Below are positions 52,879-61,509 of a stretch of 64,000 nt of DNA, in pieces (position 1 is the first letter of the stretch; the number at the start of each line of letters is the position of its first letter). Below the pieces are notes generated by a model that saw nothing but the letters and a program-made list of their open reading frames with translations, was not told the origin of the DNA and searched no databases. This DNA comes from Prochlorothrix hollandica PCC 9006 = CALU 1027. Lineage in GTDB: Bacteria > Cyanobacteriota > Cyanobacteriia > Prochlorotrichales > Prochlorotrichaceae. The translations under genes were made by a program, and so were the position numbers. The stretch lies in contig NZ_KB235933.1 of NCBI RefSeq assembly GCF_000332315.1, forward strand, positions 499,335 to 563,334. The letters are read 5' to 3'.

Positions 52879-53095
52879 CCGACTACAAGTCGGCTCTCCC
52901 AGGGCGATCGCCTGGGATTGTCGAGTTGCACTCGACCCAAATCCGACTACAAGTCGGCTCTCCCTGGGCGATCGCCTGGGATTGTCGAGTTGCACTCGAC
53001 CCAAATCCGACTATAAGTCGGCTCTCCCTGGGCGATCGCCTGGGATTGTCGAGTTGCACTCGACCCAAATCCGACTACAAGTCGGCTCTCCCAGG
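52879..53095. repeat. 64-bp hairpin repeat, about 3.3 copies
   Basis: A 64-bp unit begins at 52881, 52945, 53009 and 53073 (last one partial). Each has three palindromes: CCGACTACAAGTCGG, CCTGGGCGATCGCCTGGG (with HIP1 at its centre) and GTCGAGTTGCACTCGAC. It lies between nadA and gshA, which is transcribed toward it. Outside the array the spacer shows no gene. Confidence 0.95.
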
Positions 53096-53170
53096 GGAAT
53101 ATAAACGGTTACTTTTACCAGGAACAAAACCAGAACTCTGGCTTGGGAGGGGCTAGTACACGTTCCAGTT

Positions 53171-54322
53171 TTAAACCCCCAAGGGCTGACAGAGCTTATC
53201 CTCTAGTTCCACTTCTTCTTCAGCTAAGGCAACAATGGCCTGCTGCAAAATGGCCTGGGGCGATCGCCCTTGATCCACCTGGCGCAACCACTGTTGAGCG
53301 GTGTTGCCCTCCCGCAGAATTTTCTGGAGGGGTGACAGAAAACAGCTAAAGCCCTTGGCCTTGGCGATCGGCCACAGGTCTTGATATAGCTCCTGAATCC
53401 AATCTTTAGCCAGGATCGATCGCCCGTCCTGCCAATGGCGCAGAGGAGCCTCTAGGCTGAACTGCGCCGCTGCCTTTTCATTGGCCAACGTTAGATCCAG
53501 CAAGTCTTGGCGGCGGGTGGCAGCGGGTAACTGGCTCAGTTCCAAGGGATCCAAACCTGGTTGTTCCAGCACCTGCCAAATGCGAGCCTCCAACAGAGCC
53601 GTAATGGCCAACAGGGCGAGGGGATCCGTCACCAGATCACAGATGCGCAGTTCCAGGCGATTGACCTTATAGGGGCGACGATCGCCGTTGGGCCGCACAG
53701 AATTCCAGAGATGCCGCACATTTTGCATGGTGCCCAACCGCAGTTGCTCCTCCACCCAGGCCACATAATGGCCATGGCTTGCAAAGAGGGGCACCTGGCG
53801 GGGGGTTTGGGGAAAGAGGTGCCAGCGGGTGGAATGGGCACCGGTCACCTGGCCATCTAAAAAGGGAGAAGAGGCACTAAGGGCCAAAAAGAGGGGGGCT
53901 TCCAGGCGAATCAGGCGACAAGCCCGCAGCAATTGCTCAGGGTCATTGAGACCGATGTTGATGTGGATGCTGGCGGTGACAACGCTGGTGCCGTAGGTTT
54001 GTTCAATATAGGTGTGGTACGGGTTCAGGGGATCAGAGCGGTAAAAGCGATCGCCCCCCCCCAGGGCCAAGGTACTGCCAGGAATCAGGGTATAGTCCCC
54101 CAGGCTGGTTAAATACTGGCGCAATTGTTGGCGGGGCCGCACCAAATCGCACAGCAGGCGATCGTAGGAACAGAGGGGAGCCGTGGTGTACTCCACATTG
54201 CGACTATCGGGTTCCCGCATGAAGCGATCGAGGGCCGCCACAATTTTGTCCGATAACCCCACAATCTCGCCCTGGGGGGTTCCGGTATACATTTCAACCT
54301 CAAATCCTTTACACAACAGCAC
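53171..54322 (-). CDS. gshA: Glutamate-cysteine ligase (cyanobacterial GshA)
   Basis: 383-aa enzyme that joins glutamate and cysteine, the first step of glutathione synthesis. KGFEVEMYTGTPQGEIVGLSDKIV, SIHINIGLNDPEQ and RLELRICDLVTDP are family motifs. The frame extends upstream to 54457, but the GTG at 54322 (VLLCKGFEVE) gives the family's usual N-terminus and follows GGGGA at good spacing; the upstream part has a different composition. It is monocistronic on the minus strand. Confidence 0.93.
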   Translation of the reverse strand: MLLCKGFEVEMYTGTPQGEIVGLSDKIVAALDRFMREPDSRNVEYTTAPLCSYDRLLCDLVRPRQQLRQYLTSLGDYTLIPGSTLALGGGDRFYRSDPLNPYHTYIEQTYGTSVVTASIHINIGLNDPEQLLRACRLIRLEAPLFLALSASSPFLDGQVTGAHSTRWHLFPQTPRQVPLFASHGHYVAWVEEQLRLGTMQNVRHLWNSVRPNGDRRPYKVNRLELRICDLVTDPLALLAITALLEARIWQVLEQPGLDPLELSQLPAATRRQDLLDLTLANEKAAAQFSLEAPLRHWQDGRSILAKDWIQELYQDLWPIAKAKGFSCFLSPLQKILREGNTAQQWLRQVDQGRSPQAILQQAIVALAEEEVELEDKLCQPLGV

Positions 54323-55675
54323 AATAGTTCCCCAGGATGACAGCGTTAATAGATGTTTGACATTGAAGCTGCACCGTCCCCGTGGAGGGGTGCCTTGGAG
54401 GGTTGGGACGCGGCCCGATAAGGGCAACCGATGAGGGCGGGTCTTCCGGGGGGACATGGCCTGGTCAATCTTGGCTGTTTTCCATCAACCCGCCCTAGAT
54501 AGTCTATTGTGCGGGACGACTGCCGATCCCTCAATAGCCCTGGGGCAAAATGAAGGGGAATCTGGGCCTGGAGGGGGGATGAGTCTGGGGGAAGGTCATC
54601 GCGATCGTCGAACGCGATCGGCCCCCGCAGGTTTCCGCCTAGCCCCCGGCCAAGCTGGTAATATCCCCCGATCTCCCCTTCCATCAGGACACCCATCCCT
54701 TTATTTATCTTTATAAATATCTTGTTGTCGCGATCGTAATATCGGTGGGAGGGCTAGGGGCAGACGGAATTAGCAGGGCAATGAGCGGGAATCAGGGTGG
54801 TCAGAGACCCTCAACCATCAGATAGCCTAGATCTCAAAAATCAGTCTATATGATTAAATTAGACGAAAAATAGCGAAAATTCAGCTATCTGGGTGGGATC
54901 CCAGAACCGTGATTTGGGTCGCAGTGGGGCGGTGCGAGGATCCCCGGCTGGAGTTATCTGGAGTTATATTTAATAATGTTATAAAGTCTACAGATTTTTT
55001 TTGGCGTTAGGGCTTTATAACATACGCAACATTTATTAATATATTTAACCAGGGACAAGAGGGGAAAATGGTAACCAGTTCCGTATTCAGGACTACAAAT
55101 CTCCCATGACTCCCTCAACAGTGTTTTAAGTGTAGGGATCGGGGATCACCGGCGTTGGCTCTGGATACTCTGAATGGTTGTCATGACCCGTTAGCCTTTT
55201 GCGTTTGATCCGGGTTGCCCTGACGACCCTGTTGGCCAGGGCAGCATCACCCAAGATTATTCCTTCCGATTCCCCTTCTTTTTCCCAACAACCCTCCTGT
55301 GAATCGCCTTAGCTCGGCATTACGGGGAAACCTGCATCCTTGAGCCATGCATGATCCCAAGATTCCCAGGCTAGTAGCCCTCTCCAACCCTCAGTTGGCC
55401 CCCTGGGTTGCGACGAAGCGACTGCCCATAGTTCAGGGTTCTACAGCAGTCCGAAATGGGTCGTGGGGTGTGCGCCCGGAGGGCACACCCCACCCCAAGG
55501 GTTTCAGCCATCGAGATCCTTACAACTGATTTAGGATTGCTGTAGGGGAACTAGGGTTGGGGGGAACCTGAAGGACTGGTACCGGGGCATAAGGCCATAG
55601 CCACCCCGCCATTGATCGCTTTCTGACCGCATTAGTTCTGTCCATCCCAGTCTCGCTTTGAGAGTAGTTACCTTT
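54323..55675. other. 1.35-kb spacer between gshA and DUF4327
   Basis: A copy of the 103-bp element (55442-55544) is at its right. The centre, 54840-55080, is AT-rich (TTATATTTAATAATGTTATAAAG and a T8 run), the most AT-rich part of the eastern half of the window. I see no conserved protein, and short frames here have no family resemblance. A small RNA cannot be excluded. Confidence 0.5.
55442..55544 (-). repeat. 103-bp MITE-like element, copy 9
   Basis: TACAGCAGTCCGAAAT ... AGGATTGCTGTA, inverse orientation. The central arms (GTGGGGTGTGCGCCC / GGGCACACCCCAC) keep pairing through matched changes relative to copies 1 and 3. Confidence 0.9.
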
Positions 55676-55906
55676 ATGAGTCAGTCCACCGCCGTCCTTC
55701 ACTATTCCATCGACCTGATCCGCGACGAAGCCCGTCATCTGATCCATCAGGGCTGTGCTAGCCGCCAGCAACCTATCTATATTCTGTGTCAGTACATTCC
55801 AGCCCGTGAGTGGGCCGGGATTGAGTGTGAGTTGGAGCGTAATAATTTCCTGCTGCGCGATCGCCTAGGGGATCTGGTGGGTCGTGAGGATTGGGATAAC
55901 GATTAA
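55676..55906 (+). CDS. DUF4327 family protein
   Basis: 76-aa protein conserved in cyanobacteria. HYSIDLIRDEARHLI, SRQQPIYILCQYIPAREW and LRDRLGDLVGREDW are the conserved blocks I associate with DUF4327. Function is unknown. ATG 55676 (MSQSTAVLHYSID) is preferred to 55658. A terminator follows. Confidence 0.9.
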   Translation: MSQSTAVLHYSIDLIRDEARHLIHQGCASRQQPIYILCQYIPAREWAGIECELERNNFLLRDRLGDLVGREDWDND

Positions 55907-55933
55907 CGGTAACCATCTTCAATTTTATCCCAG

Positions 55934-55959
55934 GGGGAATGCTCGGCACTCCCTTTTTT
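55934..55959 (+). terminator. Intrinsic terminator after DUF4327
   Basis: GGGGGAATGC and GCACTCCC pair around TCG and are followed by TTTTTT. Just downstream (55960-56000) is a three-fold GTGCTTGGGTGCGA repeat. Confidence 0.8.
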
Positions 55960-56028
55960 GTGCTTGGGTGCGAGTGCTTGGGTGCGAGTGCTTGGGAACG
56001 CTACCCAGGGTCGGGCTGGGCGTTTTCC

Positions 56029-56571
56029 TCAAGGTTGATAGAAAAACGAGAGGGCTGTATTACCGTAAACCTTGGTGCGATGGAGAGTTAAGGGGGGACA
56101 GGGGGGCAGCGATCGCTGGGGGTGATGTTCCACCGCTAACTGTCCCTGGGGCGCTAAGAGGTGATGCTGGGCGATCGCCGCCAAGGTTGGCCCATAGCAC
56201 TCACTGGCATAGGGAGGATCAAAATAAATGCAATCAAATTCCCGGCCCACCAAGGTTTTCAGGATCCCCGGCACCTGGCCCCGCACCACTTGGATCCGCT
56301 GCTGCGGTTGGGCCAGCCCTTGCCAGTTCTCTTGGATCAGGGCACAGGCTTTGCCCCACTGCTCCACGGCCACCACGTCCACCGCCCCCCGACACAGGGC
56401 TTCTGCTCCCATGGATCCGCTCCCCCCACACAGATCCAGCCAGCGCTTCCCGTCAACGTCCCCCTGCCAAATATTAAACAGTGCCTCCCGCACCCGGGCC
56501 GCTGTCGGTCGGGTGGTCTCACCGGGGAGGGTTTTCAAAGCACGGTTACCAATAATGCGTAGGGTCATCAA
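56029..56571 (-). CDS. rsmD: 16S rRNA (guanine966-N2)-methyltransferase RsmD
   Basis: 180-aa Rossmann methyltransferase. LRIIGNRALKTLPGETTRPTAARVREALFNI is the RsmD start; LDLCGGSGSMGAEAL binds S-adenosylmethionine; YFDPPYASE is the catalytic DPPY. It methylates G966 of 16S rRNA. The ATG at 56571 or the next codon (56568) could start it. No partner gene is adjacent. Confidence 0.95.
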   Translation of the reverse strand: MMTLRIIGNRALKTLPGETTRPTAARVREALFNIWQGDVDGKRWLDLCGGSGSMGAEALCRGAVDVVAVEQWGKACALIQENWQGLAQPQQRIQVVRGQVPGILKTLVGREFDCIYFDPPYASECYGPTLAAIAQHHLLAPQGQLAVEHHPQRSLPPCPPLTLHRTKVYGNTALSFFYQP

Positions 56572-56767
56572 ATCTAGGGTTTCGGCCCTTTAGTTTGCAT
56601 CCGACTATACAGCCTACAGGGCACCTCGAAAAATCTAAATTTTCGCCCAGTGACCCACGTAAGAATCAGGGTTGTGGTAGGTGACGCAGCCGCCCCCCTG
56701 CTTTGAGAGACTCCTTTAATGGTTTGAGTTAATATCGGTAAAAACCCTGTTGAGATGAAGCAAGGGC

Positions 56768-57610
56768 TTAATGGCGATCGTCCGATGAAGGCAGATGATC
56801 AGGGTCTACTCCCAGTGAACGGAGATAGTCGGCGAGTCGTTGTGTTTGTTCTTCCGCAGCATCAGCCCGTCGTCGTTCCGCATCAAGCGCCCGTTCTAAC
56901 TCATCAGCCCGTTGCAGTTCCTGCTCAGCCCGTTGCCGTTCCCGCTCGGTCCGTCGTTGTTCCCGCAGCAACTCCTCCCGCGTCACTTCGGGAATGCCAT
57001 GGATGTTGCCATCCGGGTCAAACCACATCAACAGTTCCTGCTCAAGACCCCAGCATTCATAGCGGTAGCGGCCCAGGCCCAGACCAATCTCCGGCATCCA
57101 CACCGGCTCCCCCGGTTGACGCACATAGCGATCGTTCTCTAAGCGATAGACCTCAAACGGGTCATGGTTATCCCGCTGCCAAAACTCTGGGTTATAGACC
57201 GCACAATAGAGCACCCCCAACTGGCGATAAATCTCTAGCTTGTCTTGGTATTCATTGCGGGCCGTGTAGGAGACCATCTCCAGGACAAAAGCGGGTACCA
57301 CCCCCTCTTCCTTCCAGACCACATAGCTGCGCCGCGAATTGCCCTCTTTTCTGCGGTCAACCCCTAGGCTGAGAAAGCCATCGGGGACCACGGGAATGTT
57401 GGGATTAGTGCCCGTGGTATGAAAAATCCCCATATCCACGCCAAAGAACCAGTCGTGTCGGTCTGCCCAGAGGCGTAGCAGGGTGGTGAGCAGCAGATTA
57501 GGCAGCAGGTTTTGGTCTTCGTTATCCACAGGGGTATCGTCGGAACAGATCAGTTCCTCAGGTTCGGGGAGAGGCAGAAGTGGATGGGGCTGTTGGTCGG
57601 TGATGAGCAT
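56768..57610 (-). CDS. Uma2 family nuclease-like protein with coiled-coil tail
   Basis: 280-aa member of the Uma2 (DUF820) group, a PD-(D/E)xK-like fold expanded in cyanobacteria. PNIPVVPDGFLSLG contains the first acid and VPAFVLEMVSYTARNEYQDKLEIYRQLGV the E...K pair. The C-terminal 70 residues are Arg/Glu-rich and form a coiled coil. The frame opens at 57700; ATG 57610 (MLITDQQPHPLLPLPEP) is the more natural start. Role uncertain, possibly in mobile-element biology. Confidence 0.85.
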   Translation of the reverse strand: MLITDQQPHPLLPLPEPEELICSDDTPVDNEDQNLLPNLLLTTLLRLWADRHDWFFGVDMGIFHTTGTNPNIPVVPDGFLSLGVDRRKEGNSRRSYVVWKEEGVVPAFVLEMVSYTARNEYQDKLEIYRQLGVLYCAVYNPEFWQRDNHDPFEVYRLENDRYVRQPGEPVWMPEIGLGLGRYRYECWGLEQELLMWFDPDGNIHGIPEVTREELLREQRRTERERQRAEQELQRADELERALDAERRRADAAEEQTQRLADYLRSLGVDPDHLPSSDDRH

Positions 57611-57920
57611 AGGGAAGAGGTCGAAACCGCAACGGCGAGGGGTGCTCTGATTGTAGCGGAGGGCGGTGGGGGCGTGTGGATTAGGGTCGAATGTGCTCAA
57701 TTTTATTTAAGAAGACCTCATCAGAGCGACGGTCATGGAGCGCTGTCGTTCTGACTTCCTTATGGGAAGCAATTTTCTGGGCATTCTCCCGAATGCCACC
57801 GTTCTTGAGGACGTTCGTCATGCCTATGGAGTCGGAAGTCAAACTCCGTTTTGAACCACCTTCATGGATTAAGTTTGGCTTTAGAATAGAAAGGCGACTC
57901 AGCCGCATGAGGTGATCCCC

Positions 57921-58529
57921 ATGATCCAAGCTCCTCTCCAACCCCAACAGCTTTTGCTTCAAGTGCCTAGCCAACTGATGCTCCAGGTGACCCAGGAGCA
58001 GTTTATCGCCCTAGTGACCGCCAATCGTGATCTGAGACTGGAACGGACCGCCACAGGAGAGTTAATTGTGAATCCACCCACTGGAGGTGAAACAGGTAAG
58101 CGTAACCTCAGCCTCAGTGGTCAACTGAGTGATTGGTATGAAGCCCACGAGGCTCTCGGCGAAGCCTTTGACTCCTCAACCGGATTTACCTTACCCAATG
58201 GAGCCAACCGTTCTCCAGATGCATCATGGGTGAGAAAAGAGTGTTGGGACGCTTTAAGTGTGGAACAGCGCCAGGGCTTTATCCCCCTCTGCCCCGATTT
58301 TGTAGTAGAGCTACGTTCTAAAACAGACAGCCTGAAAGACTTACGAGGGAAGATGCAAGAGTATATGGAGAACGGTGCGCAGTTGGGCTGGTTAATTGAT
58401 CCACAAAATCGGTGTGTTGAGGTTTATCGCGAGGGTCAAGAGGTTGAAGTCTTGAAAAGCCCCAGTAAAGTTTCAGGAGAGTCTGTCTTACCGGGCTTTA
58501 GCTTGAACCTAAAACGAATTCTGCCCTAA
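57921..58529 (+). CDS. Uma2 family nuclease-like protein (short form)
   Basis: 202-aa protein of the same fold: NRDLRLERTATGELIVNPPTGG at the start of the domain, SPDASWVRKE with the first acid, and LCPDFVVELRSKTDSLKDLRGKMQEYMENG with the E...K pair and helix. No coiled coil. The start is ATG 57921; a GTG at 57912 is also possible. It diverges from the preceding Uma2 gene; the 310 bp between them has overlapping short frames on both strands but no recognisable product. Confidence 0.88.
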   Translation: MIQAPLQPQQLLLQVPSQLMLQVTQEQFIALVTANRDLRLERTATGELIVNPPTGGETGKRNLSLSGQLSDWYEAHEALGEAFDSSTGFTLPNGANRSPDASWVRKECWDALSVEQRQGFIPLCPDFVVELRSKTDSLKDLRGKMQEYMENGAQLGWLIDPQNRCVEVYREGQEVEVLKSPSKVSGESVLPGFSLNLKRILP

Positions 58530-58637
58530 TTTCCCGTAAGATTCTTCATTTGTGCTAGGGGAACGCCCCATTCCTGGGGTGATTATGTTTGCTCTGACCG
58601 AGGCGGGTGTTTTGTTTTTTTGAGGAGAGAGGAACGG

Positions 58638-61298
58638 ATGCAACGACAACTAATAACGAGTTGGGTGGCGGGGGTGCTGCTGGGGGGTGGCCTGGTGCTG
58701 GGGGGAGGGCTAGAGCCGGGAGTGGCTCAGGTGGTGACGGATCCCAAAACCGCAGCGGATCAGTTGTTTCAGCAGGGGATTCAGCAGTTTCAGGTTAGTC
58801 AGTTTCGGGAGGCGTTGCAGTCTTGGGAACAGGCGTTGGCGATTTATCGAGAGATCGGCGATCTCCAGGGAGAAGCGGCATCCCTCGGTAACTTGGGCAT
58901 TGCCTACCTCAGTTTGGGCCAGTACCAGCGGGCGATCGACTACTACGAGCAATATTTAGCCATCGCGAGAGAGATCGGCGATCGCCAGGGGGAAGCCAAC
59001 TCCCTCGGTAATTTGGGCATTGCCTACTTTAGTTTGGGCCAGTACCAGCGTGCGATCGACTACCATGAGCAATCTTTAGCCATCGCGAGAGAGATCGGCG
59101 ATCGCCAGGGTGAAGCGGCCTCCCTCGGTAGCTTGGGCATTGCCTACGATAGTTTGGGCCAGTACCAGCGTGCGATCGACTACCACGAGCAATCTTTAGC
59201 CATTAAGAGGGAGATCGGCGATCGCCAGGGGGAAGCCAACTCCCTCGGTAATTTGGGCATTGCCTACTTTAGTTTGGGCCAGTACCAGCGTGCGATCGAC
59301 TACCACGAGCAATCTTTAGCCATTAAGAGGGAGATCGGCGATCGCCAGGGGGAAGCCAACTCCCTCGGTAACTTGGGCAATGCCTACGATAGTTTGGGCC
59401 AGTACCAGCGGGCGATCGACTACCACGAGCAACAGTTAGCCATCGCGAGAGAGATCGGCGATCGCCAGGGTGAGGCCAACTCCCTCAATAACTTGGCTGC
59501 GGTCTCCGAACAGTTGGGGGACTATGACCAAGCCCTGGCCTTTTATCAGCAGGGCTTGACCCTGTTTCGGGAGATCCAAGCACGGGACGGTGAAGGAAAA
59601 GCCCTGGGCAATATTGGGGGAGTCTTGGGCCAGCAAAATCAGCCGGAACTGGCTATTATTTTCTATAAACAATCCGTCAACCTGCGGGAAGCGATCCGCA
59701 GCGACCTGCGGGGGTTGAGCCTAGAGCTTCAGCAGTCCTACACCGACACCGTAGCCAGTGACTACCGCAGCCTCGCCGACCTCCTGCTCCAGCAGGGGCG
59801 CATCCCCGAAGCCCTCCGCGTTTTGGACCTTTTGAAAGTGCAAGAACTCGACAACTTCCTCAGCGGCATGCGGGGCAGCAACAACAGCCGCCAGGGAGTG
59901 CCCAGCCTCCCCCCCGAAACCGCCATCGCCGTCAACTACAACGACCTAGTGGATCGCGCCATCCGCAACAGCCAAGACCTGCGGCAACTGGAACAACCGG
60001 GCATCCCCCTCACCCCCGCCGAACTAGAGCGCCTCGCCAGCCTCCAAACCGATCAGGATCAACTGCTCCAGGCGTTCAATGCCTTTGTGGATAGCCCCGC
60101 CATCCAAAGCCACCTGGACGAACTGAAAGTTAAAGACCCCGACGAAACCGATCGTAACCTCGCCCTCACCAACCTCAGCGACCTCCAGAACAACCTCGCC
60201 GACCTCAACCAAAACGCCGTCCTGCTCTATCCCCTGATCCTGGGCGATCGCCTAGAACTGATCCTCGTTACCCCCAACACCCCCCCCATCCGCCGCACCA
60301 GCCCGATCGCCGCCGCCGACCTCAACCGCCTCGTGGGGGAACTGCGCTACACCCTCAGCGACCCCAACCGCGATGCCCAAGCCCCCGCCCAAAAACTCTA
60401 TGACGTGCTGATCCGTCCCCTGGCAGAGGACTTGGTGGCTGTGGGTGCAAAAACCTTGATTTATGCCCCCGATCGGGCCTTGCGGTATGTGCCGATCGCC
60501 GCCCTCCACGATGGCCAACACTGGCTAGCGGAAACCTACCGCACCTACAACATCACCGCCGCCAGCATTGATGACCTCAACGCCACCCCCACCCCCGAAC
60601 CCCATATCCTTGCCGCCGCCTTCACCACCGGGGAATACACCATCACCGTCGGCAGCAACACCTACCCCTACTCCGGCCTGCCCAACACCGCCAAGGAACT
60701 GGCCCAACTCCAGACCCTCACCCCCCAAAACCGCCTCACTACCTACCAGGACACCGCCTTTACGCCCGCCATCATTCGCCTCCGCGCCAACAGCCACCAC
60801 ATTGTCCACCTGGCTACCCATGCCCAGTTTGAACCCGGCCCCCCAGAACAGTCCTTTATCCTTTTTGGAGATGGAAGCATTAAAACCCTGGCGGATCTCA
60901 AGGCGGGCTGGCTCAATCTCACCAATGTGGATTTGGTGGTGCTGAGTGCCTGCGAAACCGCCTTGGATGGCACCCTCAAGGACGGGGCGGAAATTCTCGC
61001 CCTGGGCTACCTGATGCAGCAGGCAGGGTCCAAGAGTACCCTAGCTTCCCTGTGGAAGGTGGATGACGGGGGCACTCAGGCTCTCATGGGCTACTTCTAT
61101 GAAGCCCTGCTTGATGGGCACCAGTCCAAGGCCGAAGCCCTGCACCAAGCCCAACTAGCCCTGATCCAAGCCCCAGAACGCACGGAACGGGGTAGCTTTG
61201 TGGTGGTGACCGATGCCCAGGGCAAGGCGATCGATCCCACCCAACTCAGCCACCCCTACTACTGGGCACCGTTTATTCTGATCGGCAATGGCCGCTAG
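58638..61298 (+). CDS. Exported TPR-CHAT caspase-like protease
   Basis: 886-aa protein. A signal or anchor sequence (residues 1-33) is followed by about eight TPR units of 40 residues (AIDYHEQSLAIAREIGDRQGEA type, about 75-350), a helical linker, and a C-terminal CHAT domain (about 600-886). The catalytic His is in HIVHLATHAQF and the Cys in VVLSACETALDG. CHAT proteases cut partners when the TPR part binds a ligand or protein. The ATG at 58638 has GAGGAGAG before it; TTG 58620 is less likely. It is followed by an orthocaspase gene 211 bp away on the same strand, so two caspase-fold proteins may work together. Confidence 0.92.
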   Translation: MQRQLITSWVAGVLLGGGLVLGGGLEPGVAQVVTDPKTAADQLFQQGIQQFQVSQFREALQSWEQALAIYREIGDLQGEAASLGNLGIAYLSLGQYQRAIDYYEQYLAIAREIGDRQGEANSLGNLGIAYFSLGQYQRAIDYHEQSLAIAREIGDRQGEAASLGSLGIAYDSLGQYQRAIDYHEQSLAIKREIGDRQGEANSLGNLGIAYFSLGQYQRAIDYHEQSLAIKREIGDRQGEANSLGNLGNAYDSLGQYQRAIDYHEQQLAIAREIGDRQGEANSLNNLAAVSEQLGDYDQALAFYQQGLTLFREIQARDGEGKALGNIGGVLGQQNQPELAIIFYKQSVNLREAIRSDLRGLSLELQQSYTDTVASDYRSLADLLLQQGRIPEALRVLDLLKVQELDNFLSGMRGSNNSRQGVPSLPPETAIAVNYNDLVDRAIRNSQDLRQLEQPGIPLTPAELERLASLQTDQDQLLQAFNAFVDSPAIQSHLDELKVKDPDETDRNLALTNLSDLQNNLADLNQNAVLLYPLILGDRLELILVTPNTPPIRRTSPIAAADLNRLVGELRYTLSDPNRDAQAPAQKLYDVLIRPLAEDLVAVGAKTLIYAPDRALRYVPIAALHDGQHWLAETYRTYNITAASIDDLNATPTPEPHILAAAFTTGEYTITVGSNTYPYSGLPNTAKELAQLQTLTPQNRLTTYQDTAFTPAIIRLRANSHHIVHLATHAQFEPGPPEQSFILFGDGSIKTLADLKAGWLNLTNVDLVVLSACETALDGTLKDGAEILALGYLMQQAGSKSTLASLWKVDDGGTQALMGYFYEALLDGHQSKAEALHQAQLALIQAPERTERGSFVVVTDAQGKAIDPTQLSHPYYWAPFILIGNGR
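58845..59480. repeat. 120-bp in-frame tandem repeat encoding the TPR units
   Basis: About five copies of a 120-bp unit (40 codons) run through the TPR region. The middle copies, from about 58960, differ by only a few bases, which implies recent unequal recombination or gene conversion. GCGATCGCCAGGG recurs at each boundary. Confidence 0.93.
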
Positions 61299-61509
61299 TC
61301 CACCGCAAAATCCGTATAGAGCCGCAGATGGGGCGGCTGGTGCGCCAGCACAATTTCCTGCTTCGGCACCCCATCAACTCACCCAGCTATGAATAACGGG
61401 AGAAAACGTGTCGTCCTATGCCACCAGAGGAACCCGGTTCACAGAAATAAGTGTAGAAGCACCTCTTGCGCCCCCCTGGCTTCCAATCGTCTGAAATAGT
61501 ACCTCCCCC

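Noticed and set aside
54323..54457. N-terminal extension of gshA to ATG 54457
   Set aside because: The added 45 residues are Arg/Pro-rich and unlike the family; GTG 54322 has a good ribosome site and the right N-terminus.
57681..57974. Overlapping 97-aa (-) and 74-aa (+) frames between the two Uma2 genes
   Set aside because: They are mirror images on opposite strands and neither shows a known motif; possibly a decayed gene.
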